The notes under the pieces are model-generated. The model made no database searches, was not told where the DNA came from, and was given only the letters and a program-made list of their open reading frames with translations. From assembly GCA_022497145.1 (NCBI GenBank), contig MU385856.1, positions 124,001 to 188,000 on the forward strand: 64,000 nucleotides of DNA, read 5' to 3'. Made by a program: the position numbers and the translations under genes. Each line of letters begins with the position of its first letter. Positions within the stretch are counted from its first letter, which is position 1. Positions 36,429-48,546 of this stretch are shown in pieces. Source of the stretch: Rostrohypoxylon terebratum (Eukaryota; Ascomycota; Sordariomycetes; Xylariales; Hypoxylaceae).

Positions 36429-37950
36429 CTTTGGTTCTCTATCGCCGACCCGTGAGTCACTTGACGCAGTACGAAGCGACCTATCGTCTACTGGAAACCC
36501 CCCACTGAGCCGATCTTTGGCGAGTTGAGATTTCATCATCACGTCGGGAAACGCGTCCAAGGATAAACGACGGTTGGACAGGGCGGCATCTCCAACCTCG
36601 GGAGTAGATACTCCCTAAAAATGCGGGCATCATAAACTTGATTCGTGTTGCATATCCAAATAATGCCGAGCCTGAGCTCCTCCTTCTGCAGACCTGCAGA
36701 GGATCAGTCATGTGGATGACGATTGGAAAAGCCCATATCAAAGACAAGGCAGGATCAACAAGGCCGATCTGATACTAATGATTGAGGAATATTACTGACC
36801 ACCTGGTTCGGTCAATTGAGGTCTATGGTATTAATATGGAAACCGATGTAATTGGCCGAAGAGGCGGATTCTTTGACTGAAGTTGGTGATTGGGGTGATT
36901 GGGGGTTCAGCACGGAGCAGACGGAGACACGGAGACACAAGATGCTGGGGGAAAGAGGTTCAAGAGAGGGGGATACAAGCCGAAAGTCACTTGACTGATG
37001 CCGTAAGGTCCGGACACCCATGTCGTTGGCCTGTGCATTTGACTTTTTTTTTTAACTTTTTTTTACTTTCCCAGATCCTGATCCCTGGTGTCGGTACGTA
37101 CCTATGGCCCTAGGCAAGTACGTATCTACATACGTATATCATATATAGTGCTATTGAGCTGATTGACACATGCAACTTGCAAGCGCAGGTTAGAAACGGC
37201 CTCTCCGTGATCCGCACTTTGCCGCCTCACTTTGATTCTTGGAAAGATCGAACATCGAAGATACTTTGATAGTGTCAAGCCACGTCGCTTATTACTCAGT
37301 GCTATGCGCGCCTATCCGCTCTATCATCAAATCCGCCTTGGGTGTTTAATCGGAAATGAGCTCTCTAAACTAGTAGGAGTGCATACGGTTTTATTGCCTC
37401 CACTATATGAAATGCATCATAAATCATCAAAAGCCTACCTAAAGACGCTGCAGAATACAGTAAATGCGGGCGCGAGGCACGAAAGCCTGCCGAGGGGAAA
37501 GAGGCAACCCAATACCAACGGCGAAGCCTTCGTGGCCCGCATCGTCTATCCCGTCTAGCGTTAGATTCAGGATTTAAGGGCAGATTGCTGCGAGTTTACC
37601 TGTGCATATGTACATGCAGGTTCCATCATGCATTAGTGGGGATTCGGGACTTGTCAGAGCAGCCGCCAGAAGAGGTCAACTGTCCAAGTCCACGAGAGTT
37701 TGGATCTTGGGTCTTTGAATAGCATGGTTAGAAGTTCCAAGTTAGGGTGTAGAACACCCTTTCTACCGCAGGGACGCGCAATACGAACAATGGTGTTTTA
37801 TAGTACGAATACAATACATACAATACATGGATGCGACAGACCTCTAGCGCCCTGGGCGCGACATCGCGTTTACCAGGAAAATGCATCACCACACATACGT
37901 ATACGAAGTAGGGGAATTAATTAAGGGCCGAGCAGAAGTTCAACATACAC

Positions 37951-37975
37951 AATATCCAATATCCAATATCCAATT
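37951..37975. repeat. (ATATCCA)3 minisatellite
   Basis: Three tandem copies of a 7-base unit in non-coding DNA. Confidence 0.8.
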
Positions 37976-39062
37976 ATCAATATAATCATCTCCGTATGTG
38001 CAACATGACACATATAGCTTACCGCCGCTTTTTACCGAGCTTCCGTATTCCGAGATCGTGACAGTTACAAGGTGAAGCCTTACGTAGACATACCTCCGGC
38101 AATCATCGCTTGCCCCGTCTCAAAATAGCGAATACTATGTACATTGTACAGTACCTAGTAGGTCACGATGCCAACCAACGAAACGTGGAGTTGTACATAC
38201 TTTGTAGGGTTGCATCAATTGTGGCTTGTTCACTTGCCGAGCCCCTTTTCGTGGAACATCGAACACATCGAACATTGATAAGAACACGAAATCAACTAGG
38301 TAGGTCTTATCGCATACACTACGTAGTGCCCGCACATACATACATACATAGATCTTTGAGACTGTGGCGCAGACCCGGCACTGAATGAAACAACTAACCA
38401 ACCCTTGCTTTCCCTGTAGGGATATTTCCAAGATCACGGACGTTTGCGTCAACGGCTCCGCACGTAAATACTAGAATGCTTGAGTTAGACAACCTTGAAG
38501 TTACCGACCCGTGGGAATTTGGGAGTTTTGGTAGACTATTCTGAATTTCTGACCATTCTAGTAAACCCTAAAAGTATTAGCGGAATGCCAAGATAGGAAA
38601 CTCGGCTACCAATAGTCTCGCCTGTCAAGCTTAAGCTTGTTTTGCTAGGGTTCAACGATGCTAATGCTCCGAAACAACTGACAACATGTCTGCATGTGTA
38701 GGGCATGGGGGCACATGATGCTTGAGGCGAATCTTGCCGAAGCTATTTCTTGTTCAAGATTTGGAAGTGTCAAGGTTGAGCTCAAGGTCCTAAATCCATG
38801 TAAAGCTGAATTAATGCAGGCGCATATGGTGCATATTGGGATTGGGATATCTATGCGGGGTCCATGTCGATCATAAAACCCAAAGTATTATATGTACAGA
38901 GTACAAAACATAAAACATAGAACACAAAACACAAAACGACCAAAATGACCAAAACACCCACTTTAAACCCCATAATTGTACACCTAAGGTACACCTAAGG
39001 TGGCTGGCTCCCCCCCACTAACCAAATTTGAACATTGGGGTAGATGTGGCATGTGGCATGTG

Positions 39063-39102
39063 GCTGTGTAGCTGTGTAGCTGTGTAGCTGTGTAGCTGTG
39101 TC
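39063..39102. repeat. (GCTGTGTA)5 minisatellite
   Basis: Five copies of an 8-base unit, the last ending in C, preceded by two copies of gtggcat. Confidence 0.9.
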
Positions 39103-42100
39103 AAGATGTCCCTGATCTAAGCTGCCAACACATCGTTACGTTACTTATTAGCCACATCTCCTGCATCTGTCGCATTTGTTACACCGACTCTGCGACTCAC
39201 AATTCTAGGATTTCTAGATTATTCTCCACCACATTTGCAGGTTAAATAATAGGTCTTAACAGATTCGAGCTACGGCGTCTACACATAAGCGAGGCGATGA
39301 CCTCATACCTTAAAAAGCCTTAGAGCGATTTGGCCCTCAAGGATGCGGAACATCCGAACCCGACAGCCCGACTACAGGATTCAGCAGTTCAGCAGAGTAA
39401 CGTCGCGAGATGAACACGAATGAATGACCCACGTCACAAACTCCGTGGATTTGTCAATTCGTTTAAGTTAGACGCCTCAATGAGAAGAACGAAATCCATC
39501 TTGCCTCATCTTGACGTATTCTCATTTTTGCCTGGTCCTGTGGTCCTGTCGTGTCAACGGCCCACTGGCCTGACCCAGTCTGCGGCGAGGACACACCGGG
39601 AGGCCTCCTAAAACATGGCGGTTATCACCAATCTCTAGAAGATTTCCCACCGCAGGACAACAAAACAGTTGATGATTAGACTGCGTCTTGCCTCCCAATT
39701 TCAAAAGCCCCCCGAGCCTTGGAACGTGCGTCGGGTACCTCGAAGGATCTGGATGAGGAGTCTGCAGCGCATCCATGTGATTTTGATCTATCGATTGGCT
39801 ATCTCCAAATATCGTAATATAAGCCGCGTCAGTCGATCCCCCGACAAGTTTACCCCAGGGTGATCAATACTTCAGGGGCCTTGAACGGGTTCGTGATGCG
39901 CCGCGAAGCTAACGAGGTTGGACTATCAGGTCGTACCATCCTCTGAGTCAGAAGGACAACCGCGACATATGCTCGGGGAGAACCGGTGAGTTTTCGCTGA
40001 TTTGCCCAAGAGCTGCCCAACATGCAGATTTCGGGCTTCGGGTTGAAGATCATATTGGAGATAGACAAGCGAAACAGAATGGCATACCTAACTTGAGAAA
40101 AGAATTCACCGCCCCTCTTCCAGTATGATCATATGACTTCCAAGGTATCCAGGGGTTCATAGAAGACATCAATGAGATATCAGCGAACGATGAGTCATAA
40201 GGACAAGGTGGCCTTAAGGAAGGTTGCGTACGGCATCCTTACCATCTATGTGACTGCCGAGGATTCCTCTCACTCTCGGATGTAGAATACAGCAGGCTTG
40301 GTTTGGTAACAAGCACACAAATCGGATACTTTGGAGGAAAGGTCAAGATATGGGATTCAACCCCGTAAATAGGGACCGTCTACTGAGAGCCACAGAACCA
40401 GGTTCCACTAATGGGGAGGTTTACATAGCATTCCTACCTAGGCAGGTAAGAAACGTACGTAAGGAAAGCTTCGTTCGATCAACCTCTAAACATGCGAGCA
40501 GCGAAATGCGCCCCGTGAATGGAACCCACAGGAAGGAGTTAACCGCTGTGACCTCGGTCCATCTCACTAGATAGGTAATGAAAATGGGCAATGAGGTATT
40601 TTTCATACTATTAAGGAAAGTCTTGTGGGATGTTGGGGCTCATTCTAGTATCAAATCGATACCCACTCAGTGTGATATCTACTATTGTAAAACACACTAC
40701 TCCCCTTACTACATTACTAGCACATTACTCAAGAGTAGGCTACCGCAGACTTTACATATGTAAAGCTCCGTTCAACTTCGATGAAACAAGTTGATGGGCA
40801 CGTTACAACCCACAACCCAATAATTTCGATCTTTATTAGGTAGATTGCATACAACTCGACTATAATGCGCCGTCCCCTTTTGTGTACGCATGTGGAAGTT
40901 AAGTAATGTAGAAGGTATACCTAGGTATTGTACTAAGGGAGTTTTCCTCATTATTTACTCTGTGACTTGACTAGGCTCATCATCGACCGAGGTGCTGAAG
41001 CAATTATTAATATGAAAATTGATGATCGTATCTGGAACCTGACCGAACCTGACCGCTTCACTTCGTGGCAATGCAGAGCGATTTCTTATCCATTGGATTT
41101 CGCAAGTACACAGGCCTGGCTTACAAATTACAAATAACTGGTCTCCTACGATTTAAAAGCTGTTTATTACATGGTCAACAAGGTACAAAGTAACCCTTAG
41201 AAGTCCTCTACGAGGAGATCTTTTATTAGAGGGCGAAGCAGTATAAATCTATGGAAAACTGAGAATATTTTTGTTGTATTTCAACTTTATTATTACAAAT
41301 ACTAGCTACACTCGAAGATGGTTGTCTCGTTGTATTCCACACACATGCCGTACTTGATGAGCGTCAATGAGTCTCTGCCGTATTGGATGGTAGAATAGAA
41401 ATTTGTCCATGGGATTTCTCGACGACTTAGCTCTAAGCAAGTTGCTATACGATTACCTTATTATCAAGATGAGGGCACCTCAGCTCTTTCCACACAATCT
41501 CCTAGTTTCTTCACTTGCCGATTTCGATCCACAAAAGGACATATTTGATCGTTATGTATATTGTTTGTCATTTAGATTCATGGTGTGAATTAGAAAAGTA
41601 AGTGAAATAATTAGAAGTAGTCATGATGAATATTCACATAGAACTGCGTCGTGGTTGACATTAGCGAGGCATGAATAGACTTATACCTTTTTCCCGCGAA
41701 AATGTATTGAGGCTACCTATCGTATTGCTCAATCTACTGAAAACAATGAGCATGAGTTGGTAATATGACCCAGGGATATCACAAAACATTCACTTTGCGG
41801 CATAGACTGAAAGTACATACTCATTAATGTGTAATTTCTAGTAACATACTTGATATTTAACACGGGTAATTTCTCGTACGGCCTGATCCTTTACCTCAAG
41901 CATCATAATGGCACATTGATATATCAAGTCATGAGTTGTGCTGATTTGGTATAAGATCGTATCACGGTGTAGGCCCTAAACCCCGGGAAACAATCACATT
42001 GTTGCGCAAAGAGTCACTGCGCCGGGAAAATGGTATATGCTAGAACCTCCTATCGTCCATGCATCCAGAATTAGCTGCTAAGAACTCCATTCTTAGCAAA

Positions 42101-44165
42101 GGTATCAGAGCTTTCTCGATCTCTCCTTAGGTCGACTTCAGCTCTGCGGCTAGCCTTCTGGCAGCTAACTAGGTATCTACCTTTACGGACGGAGGCTGGG
42201 CTCAGCGAAATCGTGATATGTAATATCTAGTCATGTAAAAACTTATTCATTCTATCAAGTTATCTATTTCCTACGTCGAGCCTATAAGACTTAGTTAATA
42301 TTATTCTCATTTAAAGGACGAGAGACACATCAACTCTTGAGATGTCCCGGAGCGGATAAAGTGTCTCGATGGCTTTAGTTCTAACTTTTTTTATGTGTGA
42401 AATAAGTATTGCAATGTTTTTACCTATTTATTTTAATTGTAGACATACTTACCAATGGGGCATTTAGTGGCTTCCAAGATGTTGAATATTTGGTGCTGTG
42501 CAATGGAGTGGTTGCCCGATAATATCACACCGAGACAATGGAAGAATAGATAACCTTATTGCCATGAGATAAATTTGAAGCATAGTAGGTACTAAGTAGT
42601 ACTTGCTTATTACGTTTCGATTAAATTGATTTGGTAAGACTAGAGGCTATTTTATAAGGAAGCTCTTCACATGTTTTTAACAATTGACCTTTATTGTTAA
42701 AGTGAGTCCCTTGTCTCTGTTTGTTATCGCATGGTGGATCAGCTGGGGGCTGTCTGGGTGAGGATGTGATACGGTGATGAGGTCAGGCGATCTATTTCCG
42801 AGCACGGGAAGACATGAGTGTTGTAGATCAACTAAAGAATGCAACCATTTGATCTTCTTAGGTCTCAAATCCCCAAACCCCTCTAGTCTTGAAATATCCT
42901 TATCTCATCTCGTTCCATAAAGCGGCTGCTTACAGTAAAGTGCGATCTTACTATTTACAAAATATTCTCCACGATATCACACCGAAAACTACTTAGCTAA
43001 GAAAAACACAAGAACTCATTTCATATGTGTTAATATAATACGAAGGTGAGAAAACCTGAGGCCCAGAGGCCGTGAACCTTTGAGAGATATCTCGTCTCCT
43101 TTTTTTTTTAAAAAAAAAGATGCGGGGAATCCCTGAATGGGGGTTGGGGAGCTTTGGGGGATCGACGAAATGTTAAGAAGGCCAGTTGTAAAGTCCGAAA
43201 TCGAGCGATATGGTTGGGGCGGGATGCAAATCCATAGGTTCTCTCTTTAATCTGTACGACTTCTAGGAGCTGATAAAATAGAAAATTAAAGCTTTGGTAG
43301 GTTGAATGCCCAAAGAGCCTGATCCTGATGGTTTGTCACACGACGACTCTAGAGTAGTGTTCTCGGTGCTCAACCCCGACGAGATGGTGTGTGGACCCCT
43401 AAAATGCAGCTGCGCATAGGGACCATTAGACATTGGACCATTGTCTCTTTTCTCGGCTGTAACTTCCTGCAGGCTAGTAGATAGCGGCATCAACTGTGGG
43501 TTAATTCCCTAAAACATCCACGGCGAATAGAATATGTCTAGAACGGAGGTGGTGAGGGAACGTCAGCGGGAAAGCGGCTCGAACCCAGCAGGTTGGGCTT
43601 GTGGAGCCACGTACTATGGATGTAAACTGTCCCCTCTAAATCCCCTAAATACGAGGAAAGGTCCGAGTTTAGACCTTGGTTCTCCTTAGTCTCCTTAGAC
43701 TACCTAGGTAGGTAGGCAAGCTTTTAGAATGTTTTTAGAATGCTCTTGGTATTCGGATCCGAAAAGCCGCGTGGGCTGGGGATATAAAGGCACAAAATTT
43801 TGACAGAAAAAAAAAAGTAAATGACATTTTAAAGTGTCGGATGCGACATCACAGTTTTAAGGGCTTTAGAGAGTGTGCCACGAGCACCGTGATCGTCTTT
43901 CTTGCAGGTGGTTCATCCAATAAGGAGGATGCACCGTGTTGACCATTTCAATAGAAATATCGAAATAGGAGTGGATTTCGTCAGTTTGTAGATGGAATCG
44001 GGAATCTCAGGGGCCAGGGGTTCGATTTTTGCTCCACTAAGGTCGAGAGCAGTGGGGTTACTTAAGTCTTAGGTCCACAGGTCCCAGGTAGGCGACTTTG
44101 GAAGCAGCAACAGGAAGCTGCGGGGCTCTTTGTAGGGATCCGGCAAGGGAGCCATCCATCCAACT

Positions 44166-44201
44166 TTGGAGGGCTTGGAGGGGCTTGAGGGGCTTGAGGG
44201 G
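44166..44201. repeat. GGGGCTTGA tandem repeat
   Basis: Three to four imperfect copies of a 9-10 base G-rich unit in non-coding DNA. Confidence 0.75.
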
Positions 44202-44580
44202 TTAAACAAACCACTTTAAACCACTAGGGATAATTAATGGCGAGAACTGGCTACCTACACCAGGTAGAAATAAATCTTACTAGAAATAACATTTGAACCT
44301 TGGGTATTGTGTGCTACCATGTACTGTGTATGCAGAAAAAAATCACCCCACGTTCTCCTTGGTCTTTGATAACGCGGCTGTTTCTTTTGCGATAACAGCG
44401 AGACCCTGATTTAATATGGAGTCTCACATGGGCAAGTCAGCTAAGACCTCACGAGGGCTGGAGGGTCAGCGCAACCCTCTTTCGTCTCCCTTCTTTCCAT
44501 CAATCCGTGCAAGGTGCATGTGGTATTTTTTGTTATCTTTGCACCAATACCTCTGATACATACATGTACTTGTCTAATCA

Positions 44581-44613
44581 ATACCTACCTAGGTCCTACG
44601 TACATACCTAGTA
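44581..44613. repeat. CCTAGG/TACCTA palindromic motif cluster
   Basis: atacctacctaggtcc followed by tacgtacatacctagtac. Copy of the dispersed motif, about 0.9 kb upstream of the F-box gene. Confidence 0.7.
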
Positions 44614-45049
44614 CATGAAGCATCCTAGCTCGAGGTCGCAGCTGCCTTTCTGCTGGGTAAATTTAAGTCTGGATGTTTTCTCAAAGTTAATGTTCCAACG
44701 TTAAATGTGGAAGGTTTGCGTAGTCGAAAGCTAGATTTTTTTCGAATCTTCCTTTTTCTCTCCTCCGTCTTCTTTGACAACCAATAACAAACCAAGTCAA
44801 TGTCAAAGTCAGGCGAGATCAGCTAAGCACTAAATACCTACTCGTACCTCACCAACTTTAACACGGACGCATCAGGGAAAGTCTGGGTCGCCACTGGGAA
44901 TAGAGTTATCCCGCTGATCTCTGCCTTCCGCTTTCCATCCTGCTATCTAAACAATTGGCTACCGGTATTATCTTGTTGCTCTCTCTTCTCCAACCTCCAA
45001 CCTCCAACCGCCAGCCTCCTACCCCCCCTCACCTTCACCTTCTTTTTAA

Positions 45050-45084
45050 GCTCACAAAGCTCACAAAGCTCACAAAACTCACAA
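45050..45084. repeat. (GCTCACAAA)3-4 minisatellite
   Basis: Tandem 9-base unit in the presumed leader of the F-box gene, following a ccaacctccaacc pyrimidine-rich stretch. Confidence 0.85.
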
Positions 45085-45503
45085 TAGGGCTGTCTAGTCC
45101 TACATTCGTTTATCTTAGCATTCTATTATCTCAGCATTCAAGGGAGCATCGCCGGAACCTCGCCGGAAGACAGTAAAATGCAAAATATGTCGATTTGACG
45201 ATCGTTTACAAGACACATACACCCCTAACTGGGTTGAATATCAATGTGTTGCCTTTTCTGGACATCTCAATCAATCTACTGACGATTCAAACCCCCCCGC
45301 ATTTGCAGTACAGCAATTGTCATAGCAAACAATCATAACACCTCAGTACGGCAGTGGAACACACGACGTCTATCATCCTAACATATCTATCTTGTCATTC
45401 ATTATCCACGAAATAGCCTTATCTTTGAAGGAATCTTTTCTACGCAATAAATACCCAAGCTGTTTCCTATTGAGGCTTCATATCACACACCACCACCTTT
45501 ACC

Positions 45504-47510
45504 ATGTCGGATATCATCCCACCTGATCCAATTGACGAAGAGTCGCCAGCTGCATCACCACTAGAAATCCGCCCAAAGGAGAAGCGTCGACAAAGGTTGC
45601 TTAAAGGCATTCAGCGGATGTCTTCTTCGCCCTCTTTGCAACAGATCGGCCGCGCTAGATCTTCTAGCTCTCCTTATGGTACTAAGGGCAGCTTATCATG
45701 CGCGAGTCTCGCAGCTACTTCACCATTTGGACAATATCCTTCCAGCAGCGCCATGTCAGGCTATTTCCCAAATAGCCAACCTTCCAATCCGGCTAGTCCG
45801 ACCACCGAACTACCTGGATTCGACGGAATTGAAACTCGCGCGGCACGTAGAGTTGCCAATGTGTCTACGACGCACTTAAACCCGACCACATCCTCCCTAC
45901 CTGTCGAATATGCGGCTACACGGTCCAGATCCGGCACGGTCCGAAAGCCTCCTTTTGACTTCTGGGCTGGAATGCCTGACGAAATTCGAGTCCACATCTT
46001 ATCGTATCTTCGTCCGAAAGAGCTCATTCGTATCTCACGCATAAGCAGAGACTTCCACAAATTCTGTTTCGACGGCCAGCTGTGGACTCATTTCGATGCT
46101 ACCGAATTCTACATGGAAATCCCGGCGGAAGCTCTAGCTAAGATTATTCTCTCGGCAGGTCCTTTTGTGAAAGACCTGAACATCCGCGGATGTCTCCAAA
46201 TCGAGCATTATCAACGAGCCGAAGTCATTGTCATGTCTTGCAAGAATTTAATCAATGCAACGTTAGAGGGATGTCGAAATTTCCAGCGAAACACATTGCA
46301 CAACCTTATTCGAACTAACGAGAAACTCGCAAACCTGAATCTCACGAGCATGTCAGCCGTAACAAATAGCACCTGCAAGATCATCGCGCAGCATTGCCCG
46401 CAACTCGAGACGCTCAATGTATCGTGGTGCAAGCACATGGACGCCCGAGGGGTCAAGATGGTAATACAGGGGTGTCCAAGGCTACGGGAAGTAAGAGCTG
46501 GGGAAGTTAAGGGCTTCAACAATCTGGGTGTAGCAGAAGCTATCTTCAAGACAAACAACCTCGAACGACTTGTATTGAGTGGTTGCACGGAGCTTGACGA
46601 CGAAGCCTTCAAGACCATGATCCAGGGTAGTCAACCCGAAATCGATATTCTCACAGACCGACCCATAGTTCCACCGAGAAAGCTCAAGCACCTCGACGTC
46701 AGCCGATGCTCGCAGTTGACGAGCCCAGCAGTAGCAATAATGGGCTATCTTGTTCCTGATCTACAAGGCTTGCAATTGAGCGGGTGTACCGCGTTAACTG
46801 ACGCGGCCCTCCAGCCAATTCTTGCTTCGGCTCCTCGCCTGACCCACCTAGAGCTTGAGGAAATTTCAGAGTTGACTAACGATCTTCTCTCCGAACATCT
46901 AGCGAAAGCCCCATGCGCACCGAAGCTCGAGCATCTCTCCGTGAGTTATTGCGAAAATATCAGTGACACCGGTATGCTGCCCATTATGAAGAACTGTGTC
47001 AGCCTCAAGAGCGTAGACATGGATAATACGCGAATCGGTGACCTAGTGCTCACGGAGGCCGCCGCTATGGTTCGTTCTCGATCGGCTCGATCAAACACAG
47101 TTGGTTCGCGTCCTCACATCGGCCTGAAGCTGATTGTGTATGATTGCCAAATGGTGACGTGGACCGGTATCCGGGAGATATTATCCTGGAATGCCGAAAC
47201 CCGGCAATCCCACGAAAGTTCGGCAACATACCCGACCGAGATCATCGGTCTCAAATGCTTTTACGGTTGGCAACAGACGGTAGAGCAACACATGCAACGA
47301 GTCTTGAAAGGCGATTTTGCTGCCGCATCGAGACTAGAGAAGAGATGGGCGGAATATATGCAGGCCATGGAAGAGGCAGGAGCAGGCGGCGCGGGGTCTC
47401 GGCGACGGAGGCGGAGAGCTCGAGAAGCGCAGCAGGCGCACGACGATGAGGCGGGAGGAGCTGGTCGCCGCCGAGCACGCACTGTCGCGGCTGCTTGCGC
47501 TGTCATGTAA
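45504..47510 (+). CDS. F-box and leucine-rich-repeat protein with C-terminal CaaX box
   Basis: Probable substrate receptor of an SCF ubiquitin ligase: the F-box binds Skp1 and the LRR domain binds substrate (known for the family). One exon, 668 residues. The N-terminal ~150 residues are Ser/Pro-rich and basic. The F-box lies at about 153-197 (FWAGMPDEIRVHILSYLRP). About 12 cysteine-containing LRRs follow (about 215-545), each with a pattern such as LETLNVSWCKHMDARGVKM or LKHLDVSRCSQLTSPAVAI. An Arg/Ala-rich tail leads to the last four residues Cys-Ala-Val-Met, a CaaX box whose final Met predicts farnesylation. Mammalian FBXL2 and FBXL20 are F-box/LRR proteins with CaaX ends, so membrane-anchored action is plausible here. 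Closest named relatives are Grr1/Pof2/Amn1-type proteins; I cannot assign one. The start is the first ATG after a long pyrimidine-rich leader. Confidence 0.9.
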   Translation: MSDIIPPDPIDEESPAASPLEIRPKEKRRQRLLKGIQRMSSSPSLQQIGRARSSSSPYGTKGSLSCASLAATSPFGQYPSSSAMSGYFPNSQPSNPASPTTELPGFDGIETRAARRVANVSTTHLNPTTSSLPVEYAATRSRSGTVRKPPFDFWAGMPDEIRVHILSYLRPKELIRISRISRDFHKFCFDGQLWTHFDATEFYMEIPAEALAKIILSAGPFVKDLNIRGCLQIEHYQRAEVIVMSCKNLINATLEGCRNFQRNTLHNLIRTNEKLANLNLTSMSAVTNSTCKIIAQHCPQLETLNVSWCKHMDARGVKMVIQGCPRLREVRAGEVKGFNNLGVAEAIFKTNNLERLVLSGCTELDDEAFKTMIQGSQPEIDILTDRPIVPPRKLKHLDVSRCSQLTSPAVAIMGYLVPDLQGLQLSGCTALTDAALQPILASAPRLTHLELEEISELTNDLLSEHLAKAPCAPKLEHLSVSYCENISDTGMLPIMKNCVSLKSVDMDNTRIGDLVLTEAAAMVRSRSARSNTVGSRPHIGLKLIVYDCQMVTWTGIREILSWNAETRQSHESSATYPTEIIGLKCFYGWQQTVEQHMQRVLKGDFAAASRLEKRWAEYMQAMEEAGAGGAGSRRRRRRAREAQQAHDDEAGGAGRRRARTVAAACAVM

Positions 47511-48546
47511 AGACGACGACATTTAACGGAGTATCGGTGCATCATAAACATACATCAACGGAGTTGGAGGTTCTCACTTAGGCTGGATCCGGTCATTTTG
47601 ATTTGCGAGAGTTCGACACGCATTGGAGTTGCATAGGAGTTCATCAACGGCGTCTTCTCATCCATACTATCCCGAATAGTTCGTCCTGTCTTTCTAAACG
47701 AGTCCTGCTTGCTGTATATATCACCATCGGAGGCTACTCCAGTGGGCTATTACCTGCTTCTCGTTTTTTCTCGGGCGGAGTGTTGAATGGACTTGAGAGC
47801 GTTCTCGCCTCTATCCTTTTGTTTTCTTGGCTCTAATTCGAGTCTGTCGTTTATTAGAGATATGGATCTTCATGTTGTAAAGTTGGGGTTTTATGTATGT
47901 CTCAGTACGCCGAATGTCAATGCTACCAATTAGGGGCACGTACGAAATACCTTTCTGCTTTTTAGCAGGAGCCTATGACCCTAACTAAGCCAGTATGCTA
48001 TCCATGGATGCTGTAACTTTTACTTAGGCACGCCAGAATCTACACAAATCACAGGAACACTGAGGATAACATCAAGTTATAGCAAATCAACGAATTTCAT
48101 TACTACAGCACACCTCCAAATGTGAGTTTATCTCAAAACTCGATGCGACAAACATGAAGGTGACACGCGTTCGTCCGCACGCACATTGCGGGGAGGGGTA
48201 TCTATCTGGGGAAATGAATCGAACAATTATAGCAAAGTGTAGGTACCCATCCATCTTAACACCCATTCTCACTCAATTCATCAACAATCATATCGGTTCC
48301 TCCAGACCTCGATCGGCGGTTGATAGAAAGACCATCCGAACGAAACTCAATCGCATGTGCGATATCGAGAAGCTGTCGGGTGTTGAAACAGCTATTACTG
48401 GTGTTCGAAGAAAAGCAAAGCGAGGAGGATTGGAGAAATCTTTGAAATCTGTGGTCGTCTTCCATCTTCATCGATTTTCCTGACTCCTGTTCATTGTCTA
48501 GATCGCGCCCTGTCTAACCCTTCAGGGTTAGAAGTCGATCTTAACT
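47511..48546. other. Convergent intergenic region
   Basis: Lies between the 3' ends of the F-box gene (plus) and the GNAT gene (minus). It should hold both 3' UTRs. Frames of 60-109 codons on both strands have no recognisable product. No repeat or RNA gene was seen. Confidence 0.6.

Larger units (their letters stand above)
33098..45503. other. Largest gene-poor tract, about 12.4 kb
   Basis: Lies between divergent genes. The left end carries the open, ATG-less leader of the gene ending at 33097. The right end (about 44950-45503) is a pyrimidine-rich promoter and leader of the F-box gene. Between them I found only microsatellites (33120-33149, 33918-33953, 37951-37975, 39063-39102, 44166-44201, 45050-45084), motif copies (34144-34192, 36377-36428, 44581-44613) and short frames without recognisable products. 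About 40.8-43.1 kb is visibly AT-rich and may be decayed repetitive DNA. No transposon protein could be read from it. Confidence 0.5.

Noticed and set aside
39063..39102. CRISPR-like array
   Set aside because: Tandem 8-base units without spacers; a simple minisatellite in a eukaryotic genome.
42677..42868. Possible retrotransposon fragment in the AT-rich tract
   Set aside because: A short peptide looked loosely reminiscent of transposon sequence, but no reverse transcriptase, integrase or protease motif and no LTR pair could be found.
43560..43620. Second tRNA-like B-box (ggttcgagcc, minus strand)
   Set aside because: T-stem does not pair beyond one base pair and no acceptor stem is present.
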